Shown: positions 16,032 through 24,454 of the stretch, one piece after another
How positions within the stretch are numbered: position 1 is the stretch's first letter
Layout: each line of letters begins with the position of its first letter
NCBI GenBank assembly: GCA_017465505.1
Contig: JAFTWB010000023.1
Span: forward strand, 1 to 64,000
Source of the DNA: Clostridia bacterium
GTDB lineage: Bacteria; Bacillota; Clostridia; Oscillospirales; Acutalibacteraceae
Length of the DNA stretch: 64,000 nt
Direction: 5' to 3'
Program-made: the position numbers and the translations under genes
Notes under the pieces: model-generated
The model's input: only the letters and a program-made list of their open reading frames with translations
What the model was told of the DNA's origin: nothing
The model's database searches: none

Positions 16032-17093
16032 TTACATATCTCTGAAGTCAATAGGGTCACCGCACTGAGGGCAGAACTTAGGCGGCTGAGTACCCTGTGG
16101 GGACATCCATCCGCATTTGTCGCAGCGAACAGTCTGAGGTGCCTGATTCATAGGCTGAGGTGAGCCGCAGCCCTGACAGAATTTGCCTGAGTTCTGAGTA
16201 CCGCAATTCTGGCAAACCCACATTGCACCCTGCTGAGGCTGGTTAAAGCCCTGCTGAGGCTGAGCACCCATAGGAGCCGACTGAACATAGCCTGCACCGT
16301 AAGGGCCGTTCGGAGGCTGACTAAATCCGCCCTGAGGGTTATTATACATAGGCTGATTACCGTACTGGGGCTGATTGAAACCGCCCTGCTGATAACCCAT
16401 ATTCTGAGACTGACCGTAAACGCCCATTGGCTGATTGAAATTTCCCTGTCCATAGCCGCCGTTTTGCATTGGCTGATTAAAGGAATTTGGCATCTGCTGA
16501 CCTGTGAGCACCGCCATAAGTTCACGCTGCATCATTTCAAGGTCGTTATACTGAGGAGAGTATCTGCTCTCGGGACGATGAGAATAGCTGCTAAGCTCCA
16601 GAGTGATTTCATTAAACCAAGGAGAGTCAACAAAGATTTTTACCTCAAATTCGTACTCATACTCGTATCTTGGAGGGTTGTAGCTTACATCTCTGCCTTC
16701 AGAGTCTTCATAATAAAGCTCAGTCCTATGCTCCTCAATATTGGTGTCAACGGAAGTTACCTGAGAAAAGTCGATAACATCGGGGTTGGAGTCCTCCCAG
16801 GTGGAATCAGAGGTAACGATAAACTTCTTCTGATTCATATCCACATAAACCTTTTTACTGCCGTAGCCGTATTCTTTAGTCGGTCTGAAATTTGCAACCT
16901 GAGTTTGGTTCTGCTCACGATAAGCAAGCTGAGCCTTGATTTCCTCTACTGTTGAGCTTCTTCTCTCGCTGAAAAAGGGAGAAAGCTTTCTTGCACAGTC
17001 TTTGCAAAGGTTGCCGTCCTCAAGCTTGCGGTTACCTAAAAGTCCGATTTTTTCACCGCAAACGTCGCAAAATTTCTTATCAAAAAGTCCCAT
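16032..17093 (-). CDS. DUF4428-like zinc protein with Q/G/N-rich linker and zinc ribbons
   Basis: A 353-residue protein. Residues 1-45 form an N-terminal zinc domain (CDVCGEKIG ... LCKDCARKL) like DUF4428, residues 75-175 a beta-rich domain, and residues 200-290 a low-complexity Gln/Gly/Asn/Pro-rich linker. Two C-terminal zinc ribbons follow (CQNCGTQNSGKFCQGCGS and CDKCGWMS ... CPQCGDP). Such proteins are cytoplasmic and of unknown function. The linker carries imperfect GGFNQPQ-like repeats. Confidence 0.75.
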   Translation of the reverse strand: MGLFDKKFCDVCGEKIGLLGNRKLEDGNLCKDCARKLSPFFSERRSSTVEEIKAQLAYREQNQTQVANFRPTKEYGYGSKKVYVDMNQKKFIVTSDSTWEDSNPDVIDFSQVTSVDTNIEEHRTELYYEDSEGRDVSYNPPRYEYEYEFEVKIFVDSPWFNEITLELSSYSHRPESRYSPQYNDLEMMQRELMAVLTGQQMPNSFNQPMQNGGYGQGNFNQPMGVYGQSQNMGYQQGGFNQPQYGNQPMYNNPQGGFSQPPNGPYGAGYVQSAPMGAQPQQGFNQPQQGAMWVCQNCGTQNSGKFCQGCGSPQPMNQAPQTVRCDKCGWMSPQGTQPPKFCPQCGDPIDFRDM

Positions 17094-17534
17094 AATAATT
17101 TCTCCTTTATTTATTATTTATCAGATTTTTTGAAATTACATCTATCTTTTTTTAAAAAGCCGAAGCTTTTACTTTTCTCATTTCAGGGCTTAGAAAGAGC
17201 CGCAATTTACATATTGTTACACTTGATTTATTCTCGCAAATATTATATACTTATGTAAATATTGTTTAATATTTTGTTAGGGTGGTTTCTGTTAATTGTT
17301 GGCGCAAAACAGAAACTTCACGTTAAGTGAATAGGGTACCCTTGGGACTTTAAGATACGCAAGGTCTATACCCTCCTTCGATTCTTGCAATTATATTATA
17401 CTCATTACAGTTTTTTTGTCCCCACACTAAAGCTTAATTTAGGGTAGGAAACCGGACTTTTTTTCAAATTTAGGGTAGGAAAAAGTGTGGGACGCATTGT
17501 TTTTGGCAAAATCCTCTTATGAAGGAGCTCTATT
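17094..17534. promoter_or_regulatory. 441-bp divergent regulatory gap
   Basis: For the leftward gene there is TTAAAC-N16-TATAAT (17242-17269), then a UUCG-capped hairpin AAAAGC/GCTTTT (17155-17170). On the rightward side are a hairpin TTCAC-GTTAA-GTGAA, a palindrome AGGGTACCCT, and a 16-bp direct repeat AATTTAGGGTAGGAAA at 17436-17451 and 17467-17482. The repeat spacing is 31 bp, about three DNA turns, and lies just upstream of the LuxR-type gene. No gene is seen in the gap. Confidence 0.6.
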
Positions 17535-18638
17535 ATGACTAAAAAACACATAGGCATAGCGAGCCTTATACTTACTATGCTTGTTTCACTTTCAGGTTGC
17601 AGTGAGGTGGGCAGCAAGTCTGCCAATATGTCTGCAATTTATACAACAACAACTATTCTTTCTTTTCTTTTGTTGTTGGGCTACAGCTTTTTAATCAAGA
17701 AAAAAGAGCCGTGGTTTTTGGTTTTGTTTTCTGCAGTAACGGTTGTAAATATAGGCTATCTTACCTTGTCCTTGTCAACCACCCTGGATTCTGCATTGCT
17801 CTCTAACCGCATTGCATATCTGGGCTCGGTATTTTTGCCTGTTTCTATGCTTATGAGTATACTTAAAACCTGCAGAATAAAGCTGAAAAAATGGATGGTA
17901 AGTGGTATCCTCGGCATAAGCCTTGTGGTTTTTCTTATTGCGGCAAGCCCGGGATTTCTGGATATTTATTACAAAGAGGTTTCTCTTGTAAATATCAACG
18001 GTGTTTCTGTCCTTGAAAAAGTTTACGGCCCTCTGCATTCGGTTTATCTTTATTACTTACTGCTGCATTTTGCCTCGATGATAGGTGTTATTATCTATTC
18101 CAAAGTGAGCAAGAGGATAAAATCCAGTGTTCACGCAGTTGTGCTTCTGGGCTCGGTTGTTGTGAATATCGGCGTGTGGCTGATGGAGCAGCTGGTTAAT
18201 ATAGACTTTGAAATTTTGTCCGTATCCTACATAGCCAGCGAGCTTTTCCTTTTGGGTGTAAGCCTGCTTGTGCAGGAGCATAGTATTCTCAACTCCCTGA
18301 TTATCGCCACACCCACACCCCCAAAAGCCAAGGAAAATATTGTTTCGGAGAGTATCAATACCCAGATAAAGCCAACCCAAGCTGATAATACTGAGGAAAT
18401 CGGTGAGCTTCACCAGTATCTTACTTCCAAGCTTTACACCCTTACTCCCACAGAAAAAGAGATTTTCAGGCTGTATTTAGAGGGCTCTAAAACCAAGGAT
18501 GTAATGGCGGCTCTCAACATAACGGAAAACACCGTTAAATACCACAACAAAAACATTTACTCAAAGCTTGGTGTTTCCTCAAGAAAGCAGCTTCTCGAAG
18601 CAGCAAAGTATGTCCCCTCTGAGAAAGTCAGCCTTTAA
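17535..18638 (+). CDS. Membrane-bound LuxR-type regulator with 7TM sensor
   Basis: A 367-residue protein. Residues 1-24 look like a lipoprotein signal ending in the lipobox LSGC. Residues 33-250 contain about seven membrane segments like the N-terminal 7TM region of some histidine kinases. Residues 295-360 are a LuxR/GerE helix-turn-helix (LTPTEKEIFRLYLEGSKTKD, then NITENTVKYHNKNIYSKLGV). It therefore appears to be a one-component regulator tethered to the membrane. The 16-bp direct repeats upstream suggest self-regulation. The signal sensed is unknown. Confidence 0.8.
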   Translation: MTKKHIGIASLILTMLVSLSGCSEVGSKSANMSAIYTTTTILSFLLLLGYSFLIKKKEPWFLVLFSAVTVVNIGYLTLSLSTTLDSALLSNRIAYLGSVFLPVSMLMSILKTCRIKLKKWMVSGILGISLVVFLIAASPGFLDIYYKEVSLVNINGVSVLEKVYGPLHSVYLYYLLLHFASMIGVIIYSKVSKRIKSSVHAVVLLGSVVVNIGVWLMEQLVNIDFEILSVSYIASELFLLGVSLLVQEHSILNSLIIATPTPPKAKENIVSESINTQIKPTQADNTEEIGELHQYLTSKLYTLTPTEKEIFRLYLEGSKTKDVMAALNITENTVKYHNKNIYSKLGVSSRKQLLEAAKYVPSEKVSL

Positions 18639-18667
18639 CGGCTGTGTTAAAAATCAAGTAAAAAATA

Positions 18668-18712
18668 CCACCCGAAGAAGAACGTAAAAATTCTTTTTCG
18701 GGTGGTTTTGTA
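18668..18712. terminator. Bidirectional intrinsic terminator
   Basis: Arms ACCACCCGAA (18668-18677) and TTCGGGTGGT (18697-18706), with T runs on either strand, lie between the convergent LuxR-type gene and the ABC permease gene. Confidence 0.8.
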
Positions 18713-18729
18713 TTGTGTGAAAATAAACT

Positions 18730-19719
18730 TTATCGGTCTTCTCTGAAGTAAGAGAGGCCGAGGCTTTCGGGTGGCTGGTGCTCACGCTTTTTACGCATAC
18801 TTGTAAAGACTAAAACGATAATTGTAACAATGTATGGAAGCATTTTGAAAAGCTCCTGAGTTTCTGTACCCAAGCCCTGAATGTAGTTGTTGGCGTTGCA
18901 CAGAGCTCCGAAAAGGAAAGAGCCTGCAATTGCCAGAGAAGGATTCCACAAAGCAAAGATAACAAGGGCAATTGCCATCCAGCCTCTGTCGCCAAAGGCA
19001 TTGTTTGACCATACGCCGTTTGCATAAGCAAAAACATACTGCAAGCCGCCAAGACCGGCAACAGCAGAGCCAATCATAGTGGCAAGGTATTTGTAGCTGC
19101 TGACGTTGATACCTGCGGCGTCGGCAGTTGCAGGGTTTTCACCAACAGAGCGAAGGTTAAGACCCACCCTTGTGCGTTTGAGAACGATTGTTGCCGCAAC
19201 TGCAATAATAATTGCAACGTAGGTAAGAAAATCGTGAGAGAAAAGAAGCTCTCCTACAAAACCTAAGCTGTCTGCAAAAGGAAGCTTTGTGGTGAAAAAG
19301 CTACTTGTTTTTGTAAGTGCAATGGAAGGCATTTCGCTGTCAACAAGCTTAATAAGAGAGCCGCCGAAGAAGTTGCCCAGACCGATACCGAAGGTTGTAA
19401 GAGCAAGACCTGTAACGTTCTGGTTAGCTCTTAAGGTAACGGTGAAAAAGCTGTAGATAAGACCCATAAGCACTGAACCGATAATTGAGCAGAGCAAAGG
19501 AATACACACAGCAAGGAAGGGGTTCATATTGGCAATGTCATTGCCGCAGGCGTTTTCGTAAAGAAAAGAGCCTATAACGCCGCTGATACCGCCAACGTAC
19601 ATAACACCGGGGATACCCAGATTTAAGTGGCCTGATTTTTCGGTGATAATTTCACCCACCGAACCGAACAGAAGAGGTACACCGAGAAGGATTGCTCGGC
19701 AAATGAATGCTATAATCAT
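18730..19719 (-). CDS. Nucleoside-type ABC transporter permease (NupQ/RnsD-like)
   Basis: A 329-residue integral membrane permease with 8-10 hydrophobic segments and the family landmark RSVGENPATADAAGINVSSY, the EAA-like loop that contacts the ATPase. It is the distal gene of a four-gene leftward operon encoding binding lipoprotein, ATPase and two permeases. In characterised BMP-type systems the pair of permeases imports purine and pyrimidine nucleosides. The gene starts directly at the upstream permease stop. Confidence 0.85.
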   Translation of the reverse strand: MIIAFICRAILLGVPLLFGSVGEIITEKSGHLNLGIPGVMYVGGISGVIGSFLYENACGNDIANMNPFLAVCIPLLCSIIGSVLMGLIYSFFTVTLRANQNVTGLALTTFGIGLGNFFGGSLIKLVDSEMPSIALTKTSSFFTTKLPFADSLGFVGELLFSHDFLTYVAIIIAVAATIVLKRTRVGLNLRSVGENPATADAAGINVSSYKYLATMIGSAVAGLGGLQYVFAYANGVWSNNAFGDRGWMAIALVIFALWNPSLAIAGSFLFGALCNANNYIQGLGTETQELFKMLPYIVTIIVLVFTSMRKKREHQPPESLGLSYFREDR

Positions 19720-20835
19720 TTATTTTACCTCCTTTTTGTTGTGCTTGAACTTAACCGAATAGCGGATAAAGAACTCACAACCTACTACAAAAAGAATAAC
19801 TATACCAACTGCAATGTCGGCAAAGGAAGCGTTGAGAGAGCAGGTGTCGGCAACCTTGCCTGTGCCCATTCTCAAAAACACTACAAGAGCTGACATAAGT
19901 ACCATTATAAATGGATTGAACTGTCCAAGCCAGCTTACCATAATGGCAGTAAAGCCCTGACCACCGACAGTGTTAGTGTTGATAGAGTGGTCTGTTCCTG
20001 CAACAAGAAGCATACCTGCAATACCGCAGATTGCACCTGAAAGAAGCATTGTGCGGATAATTACCTTTTTAACGTTGATACCAACGTACCTTGCAGTGTT
20101 CTGGCTTTCACCTACTACGGTAATTTCGTAGCCCTGCTTGCTGTATTTCTGATAGATAAAAAGTGCTACTGCAAGCACAGCAACAATTATAACATTGAGA
20201 AGGTAGCGGTTTCCTGCTATAACAGGAAGATTGCCTTCTGCAACAGGCTGAATTGTATTTGAGCCGCCGCCTTCGATGTAAACATAATACTTGATAATCT
20301 GGGTGGCAACGTAGTTCATCATAAGGGTGAAGAGGGTTTCGTTGGTGTTATAATTTGCCTTGAATATTGCAGGGATAACACCCCAAACAGCACCCGAAAG
20401 CATACTTGTAAGGAAAATAACAAGTAAAAGAACAGGATAAGGCAGCTTGTCGCCAAGCTCAATCATACAAATCATAGAGGCAAGGCCGCCCATAAGAGCC
20501 TGACCCTCGGCGCCGCAGTTCCAGAACTTCATTTTAAAAGCAGGGGTAACTGCCAAAGAGAGGCACAGAAGGATTGCGGTTTCCTGCAAGAATTTCCACA
20601 GCATTGTGGTAGAACCGCCCTCGAAAAGCTTGCCGAAAACGCCTTTTATCATTGTCTGATAAATCTCGCCCAAAGAACCCTTGGTGAGAAGAGTTGAAAT
20701 TACACCAACAAGCAAAACTGCTGTTACAATGGCGGCAATTCTGATAAGCCACGCCTGCCACCAAGGGAGGTCGTCACGCTTGACGATACGGAAAAGAGGC
20801 TCGTGGTGGTGCTTTGCCTTTGTTTTTTCACTCAT
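19720..20835 (-). CDS. Nucleoside-type ABC transporter permease (NupP/RnsC-like)
   Basis: A 371-residue permease with about 10 membrane segments and a longer cytoplasmic N-terminus (residues 1-25, charged and His-rich). The ATPase-contact loop VVGESQNTARYVGINVKKVI matches its partner's. Its ATG overlaps the end of the ATPase gene by 8 bp, so the two are coupled. Confidence 0.85.
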   Translation of the reverse strand: MSEKTKAKHHHEPLFRIVKRDDLPWWQAWLIRIAAIVTAVLLVGVISTLLTKGSLGEIYQTMIKGVFGKLFEGGSTTMLWKFLQETAILLCLSLAVTPAFKMKFWNCGAEGQALMGGLASMICMIELGDKLPYPVLLLVIFLTSMLSGAVWGVIPAIFKANYNTNETLFTLMMNYVATQIIKYYVYIEGGGSNTIQPVAEGNLPVIAGNRYLLNVIIVAVLAVALFIYQKYSKQGYEITVVGESQNTARYVGINVKKVIIRTMLLSGAICGIAGMLLVAGTDHSINTNTVGGQGFTAIMVSWLGQFNPFIMVLMSALVVFLRMGTGKVADTCSLNASFADIAVGIVILFVVGCEFFIRYSVKFKHNKKEVK

Positions 20836-22369
20836 TGTCCTCTCCCCCTTCCTTTGTGGATTTTGTCATAAGCAGACCGATTTCTTCTTTAGTTGCACTG
20901 CGAGCGTCCACAGTGCCTGTGATTCTTCCCGAGCCGATAACCATAATGCGGTCACTGAGCTCAAGAAGTGCGTCCAAATCCTCACCGACAAAGATAACGG
21001 CCGCACCCTTTTCCTTCTGTTCATTGAGAAGGTTAAAGATTGTGTAGGATGAGTTGATGTCAAGTCCTCTCACGGGGTAAGCAACCATTAAAACCGTAGG
21101 AGAAGAGGCAATCTCACGGCCTACAAGAACCTTCTGAACGTTACCGCCTGAAAGACGTCTGACAGGAGTGTTCACACTGGGTGTGACAACCTGAAGCCGC
21201 TCAACAATTTCGGTGGCAAGATTCTTTGGCTTTTTACGCCTTAAGAACATACCCTTGCCTCGGCGGTAGCTTCTTAACATCATATTGTCGATAATGTCCA
21301 TATTACCCACAAGGCCCATACCAAGTCTGTCCTCGGGAACAAAGGAAAGGCGAACGCCTAAGTTGCGAATCTGCATTGGGGTTTTGTCCCTTAAATTCTC
21401 ACTTTTACCTGTCTTGGGATTGTGGTAGATAATTTCGCCGCTCTGAAGCTTCTGAAGTCCTGCAATAGACTCTAAAAGTTCACGCTGACCTGAGCCTGCA
21501 ATACCTGCAACGCCCAGAATTTCGCCTGCTTTTGCGGTGAAGGTAACATCGTCCAGGAGCTTGACACCCTCACGGTTATAGCAGGTAACGCCCTTGATAA
21601 CAAGCCTGTCTGAAACATTCTTGGGGGTTGTGCGGTTGATGTTGAGCTCAACCTTATCTCCCACCATAAGCTCTGTAAGCTTATGAGGGTCAACGTCAGC
21701 AGTGTTTACAACGCCAACACTTTCGCCCTTACGCAAAACCGCAACTCTGTCGCTGATTTCCATTACCTCGTTAAGCTTGTGAGTGATGATGATAATTGAC
21801 TTACCGTGGTTTCGCATATTGCGGAGAATGTCAAAGAGCTTGCTTGTTTCCTGGGGAGTAAGCACAGCGGTAGGCTCGTCCAGAATAAGTATATCGGCAC
21901 CTCGGTACAAAACCTTGATAATCTCAACGGTTTGCTTTTCGGATACACTCATTGTGTAAATCTTTTTGTCAAGGTCAAGACTGAAGCCGTATTTTGAGCA
22001 GATTTCTTTGATTTTTTCCTTGCTTTTATTAAGGTTATACTTGCCGTCATTAACTCCCAGCACAATATTTTCGGCGGCGGTGAAAACATCAACAAGCTTG
22101 AAATGCTGATGAATCATACCGATACCGTAGCTGAAAGCGTCCTTGGGAGAAGCGATAACAGCCTCTTCTCCGTTTACGGAAATCTGACCTTCATCGGGAA
22201 AATAAATACCCGCAATCATATTCATAAGTGTGGTTTTTCCCGAGCCGTTTTCGCCAAGAATAGAAAGAATTTCACCCTGATACACAGTTAGGTTAACGTC
22301 TTTGTTGGCGATAACCTTTGCACCAAAGGTTTTGGTTATGTTCTTAAGTTCAAGAGCAATTTTAGCCAA
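20828..22369 (-). CDS. Nucleoside-type ABC transporter ATPase (NupO/RnsB-like)
   Basis: A 513-residue duplicated ABC ATPase. The N-terminal half has Walker A GENGSGKT, a degenerate signature MSVSEKQTVEI and Walker B ILILDEPTAVL. The C-terminal half has Walker A-like GIAGSGQRELL, signature LSGGNVQK, and a Walker B region (VLMVAYPVRGLDI) where Tyr-Pro replaces the usual Asp-Glu-Pro. One functional and one degenerate site is common in this family. It powers import of the substrate delivered by the BMP lipoprotein encoded upstream. Confidence 0.9.
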   Translation of the reverse strand: MAKIALELKNITKTFGAKVIANKDVNLTVYQGEILSILGENGSGKTTLMNMIAGIYFPDEGQISVNGEEAVIASPKDAFSYGIGMIHQHFKLVDVFTAAENIVLGVNDGKYNLNKSKEKIKEICSKYGFSLDLDKKIYTMSVSEKQTVEIIKVLYRGADILILDEPTAVLTPQETSKLFDILRNMRNHGKSIIIITHKLNEVMEISDRVAVLRKGESVGVVNTADVDPHKLTELMVGDKVELNINRTTPKNVSDRLVIKGVTCYNREGVKLLDDVTFTAKAGEILGVAGIAGSGQRELLESIAGLQKLQSGEIIYHNPKTGKSENLRDKTPMQIRNLGVRLSFVPEDRLGMGLVGNMDIIDNMMLRSYRRGKGMFLRRKKPKNLATEIVERLQVVTPSVNTPVRRLSGGNVQKVLVGREIASSPTVLMVAYPVRGLDINSSYTIFNLLNEQKEKGAAVIFVGEDLDALLELSDRIMVIGSGRITGTVDARSATKEEIGLLMTKSTKEGGEDNE

Positions 22370-22457
22370 ATAAAAAACCCCTTTCTTCAGTTTAACTTTT
22401 AAAGGAAAGCTTAGAGAGGGTCACACATAAGCACTCTTTTAAAGGTTAAAGAAAGCT

Positions 22458-22478
22458 GGCGGGGCAAGTTGCCCCGCC
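22458..22478 (-). terminator. GC-rich hairpin between bmp and the ATPase gene
   Basis: GGCGGGGCA / TGCCCCGCC forms a very stable stem with only a weak T run after it on the - strand. It probably gives partial termination or mRNA 3'-end protection, so that more binding protein than ATPase is made. Confidence 0.65.
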
Positions 22479-22498
22479 ATAGATTTTAAAAGTTATAA

Positions 22499-23707
22499 TC
22501 AGTATGCCTCGTCAAGAAGGTTGATACCGTCAATTCTTAAGTCAAAGTAAGGAGCAGAGCGGAACTTGGACTCGTAGAATACACCGCCGTCGATAACCTC
22601 TGTATCCTTCTCGTAAGCTGTGTCGAAATCAACGTCAGCCTTGTAGCTGGTGAGGGTTTCGCCGCCAACTGTGAAAGTAGAAGTGTCAAAAACATTAAGT
22701 GTGCCGTCAAGGAGCTTGCCCTTAACTTCCTCAAGCTTTGCTACTGTGCCTTCTGCTGCAACAGCCTCGTTAACGTCTGTAAGAAGAACAGACTCTGTTT
22801 CGATTGTGCCTGTCCAGTCAGCTTCGATTTCCTTACCGTTCTGAACGCACTCAATCATATGCTTGTAGTAAGGAGCCCAGTTGATTCTGGAAGAAACGAT
22901 AAATGTGTTGGGGCAAGCAGCAAGTGTGGAGCCGTTGTAAGAAACATTGGGAACGCCTGCTGTTTCACAAGCTGTGGGAGCACCCATAGAGTCTGCGTGC
23001 TGGCTGATAAGAACGCAACCGCCCTGAATAAGAGCCTGTGCTGCTTCTTTCTCAAGCTGCTCGTCGTACCAGGAGCCTGTGAACTTAACATCCATTGTTA
23101 CTGTGGGACAAACGCTCTTTGCACCAAGGTAGAAGGATGTGTAGCCGGACATAACCTCTGCGTAAGTAAATGCACCAACATAGCCCATCTTTGCCTTGTC
23201 AGCTGTGATTTTGCCTGCTTCAATCATCTCGTTGAGCTTCATACCTGCAGCAACACCTGCAAGGTATCTGCCCTGATAAATGGAAGCGAAAGCATTGTGG
23301 AAGTTCTTAAGGCCTGCTGTGTGAGCCTGTGTACCTGTTGCGTGACAGAACTCAACATCGGGATAAGCCTTGGCAGCGTCCATAAGGAATGCCTCGTGAC
23401 CGAAGCTGTCTGCGAAGATTACGTTACAGCCGTCAACCTCGATAAGCTCAACTGCTGCGTCGTAGCACTTGTTAGACTCAGGGATGTTTGTCTTCTGAGC
23501 GTACTCAACGTCCATCTCTTCACAAGCGAGCTTTGCAGCGTCCATAAAGTTCTTGTCGTAGGTGGAGTTTTCGTCGTGCAGGAAGATAAAGCCAACTTTA
23601 ACCTCAGCCTTATCGCCCTCTGTTGTGGTTTCGCCGCAACCTGCAAAAGCAAAGCAAGTACCCAAGCAGAGCACGAGAACCATAAGAATAGAAAGTACCT
23701 TTTTCAT
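22499..23707 (-). CDS. BMP-family nucleoside-binding lipoprotein
   Basis: A 402-residue lipoprotein. The signal MKKVLSILMVLVLCLGTCFA ends in the lipobox FAGC. The mature domain is the BMP/PnrA type-I periplasmic-binding fold (VGFIFLHDENSTYDKNFMDA, then GYVGAFTYAEVMSGYTSFYL). It captures nucleosides at the outer membrane face and hands them to the two permeases. It is the first gene of the operon, under a strong promoter with an embedded palindrome. Confidence 0.9.
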   Translation of the reverse strand: MKKVLSILMVLVLCLGTCFAFAGCGETTTEGDKAEVKVGFIFLHDENSTYDKNFMDAAKLACEEMDVEYAQKTNIPESNKCYDAAVELIEVDGCNVIFADSFGHEAFLMDAAKAYPDVEFCHATGTQAHTAGLKNFHNAFASIYQGRYLAGVAAGMKLNEMIEAGKITADKAKMGYVGAFTYAEVMSGYTSFYLGAKSVCPTVTMDVKFTGSWYDEQLEKEAAQALIQGGCVLISQHADSMGAPTACETAGVPNVSYNGSTLAACPNTFIVSSRINWAPYYKHMIECVQNGKEIEADWTGTIETESVLLTDVNEAVAAEGTVAKLEEVKGKLLDGTLNVFDTSTFTVGGETLTSYKADVDFDTAYEKDTEVIDGGVFYESKFRSAPYFDLRIDGINLLDEAY

Positions 23708-23770
23708 TTTATTTCCTCCTCGCCTTTCGGCATAATTTATTGCATATTATTGGTCTTACACAACATTTTA

Positions 23771-23799
23771 ATTATATCATTCTCAAATTTGAGAGTCAA
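23771..23799 (-). promoter_or_regulatory. Promoter with palindromic operator in the spacer (nucleoside ABC operon)
   Basis: TTGACT (23794-23799), a 17-bp spacer, and a consensus TATAAT (23771-23776). A perfect 14-bp palindrome TCTCAAATTTGAGA (23781-23794) fills most of the spacer, which strongly suggests a dimeric repressor. The repressor is not identified in the window. Confidence 0.8.
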
Positions 23800-23884
23800 T
23801 CTGCTTTGAAAAATTTGTCAAAGATATAAAATTTATGGTGGTCGGGCTATGTAAAATGACAACACTTAATTTCATAAAAGAAAA

Positions 23885-23903
23885 AAGACGGGTTTTCCGC
23901 CTT
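23885..23903 (-). terminator. Intrinsic terminator after the ProX-like gene
   Basis: On the - strand AAGGCGG-AAAAC-CCGTCTT, with one G.U pair, is followed by a long T run. It abuts the stop codon at 23904. Confidence 0.75.
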
Positions 23904-24452
23904 TTATTCTTCACCCAAAAGGGTAACTGATGTGAAGTTGTGATTAAGTGTCGGCAGGATTTTCTCAGTTAAATCGGAAACTTTTATCCTAAGGCTTGCG
24001 GTATTTACGCAGGGGTGACAGCCGAAGTACTCTTCTTTGAGGACATCCTCGTCTATTACAAGCCTGACTTTATTTTCTTTATCATTTATAAGTCCCAAAA
24101 CACTTGCCGAGCCTGGAGAAGTGCCCAGAAGCTCCTGCATTTTCTCAGCTTCGCCGAAGGAAAGCCGGGAAACTCCAAGGGCTTTTGACAGCTCCTTGGT
24201 TTTGAAAACCTTGGTTGAAGGCATCATAAGAAGGTAAAAATCTGTTTTCTGACGATTGGTGAGAAAGAGATTTTTGCAGATTAAAGCCCCCAGACTTTTG
24301 TCGATTTCCTGACAGATTTCCATAGTAAAGGCAGGCTCGTGCTCCAGTCTGAGATACTCAACTTTCAGATTATCAAGAAAAGTATAAACTTCCTTTTCTA
24401 CTTCTGGTCTTGCAGAAAAATCTTCGGGGCTTCCTTTTTTCAGTTCAAGCAT
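23904..24452 (-). CDS. Prolyl-tRNA editing protein (ProX/PrdX type)
   Basis: A 182-residue YbaK/ProX-fold deacylase, which hydrolyses mischarged aminoacyl-tRNA(Pro) in trans. Family landmarks are a conserved Lys in ALICKNLFL, the GTSPGSASVLGLIND loop and GCHPCVNTASLRI near the C-terminus. The length is normal. It lies 2 bp after hydF, at the end of the hydrogenase maturation operon, a context that does not explain its function and is probably only co-transcription. Confidence 0.85.
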   Translation of the reverse strand: MLELKKGSPEDFSARPEVEKEVYTFLDNLKVEYLRLEHEPAFTMEICQEIDKSLGALICKNLFLTNRQKTDFYLLMMPSTKVFKTKELSKALGVSRLSFGEAEKMQELLGTSPGSASVLGLINDKENKVRLVIDEDVLKEEYFGCHPCVNTASLRIKVSDLTEKILPTLNHNFTSVTLLGEE

Positions 24453-24454
24453 TT

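Noticed and set aside
23708-23770. Purine riboswitch upstream of the nucleoside transporter
   Set aside because: The leader after the promoter is only about 60 nt and lacks the conserved purine-aptamer core.
22859-23809. Rightward 316-codon Cys-rich frame opposite the BMP lipoprotein
   Set aside because: Open only because of the codon bias of the real gene on the other strand; no ribosome binding site and implausible composition.
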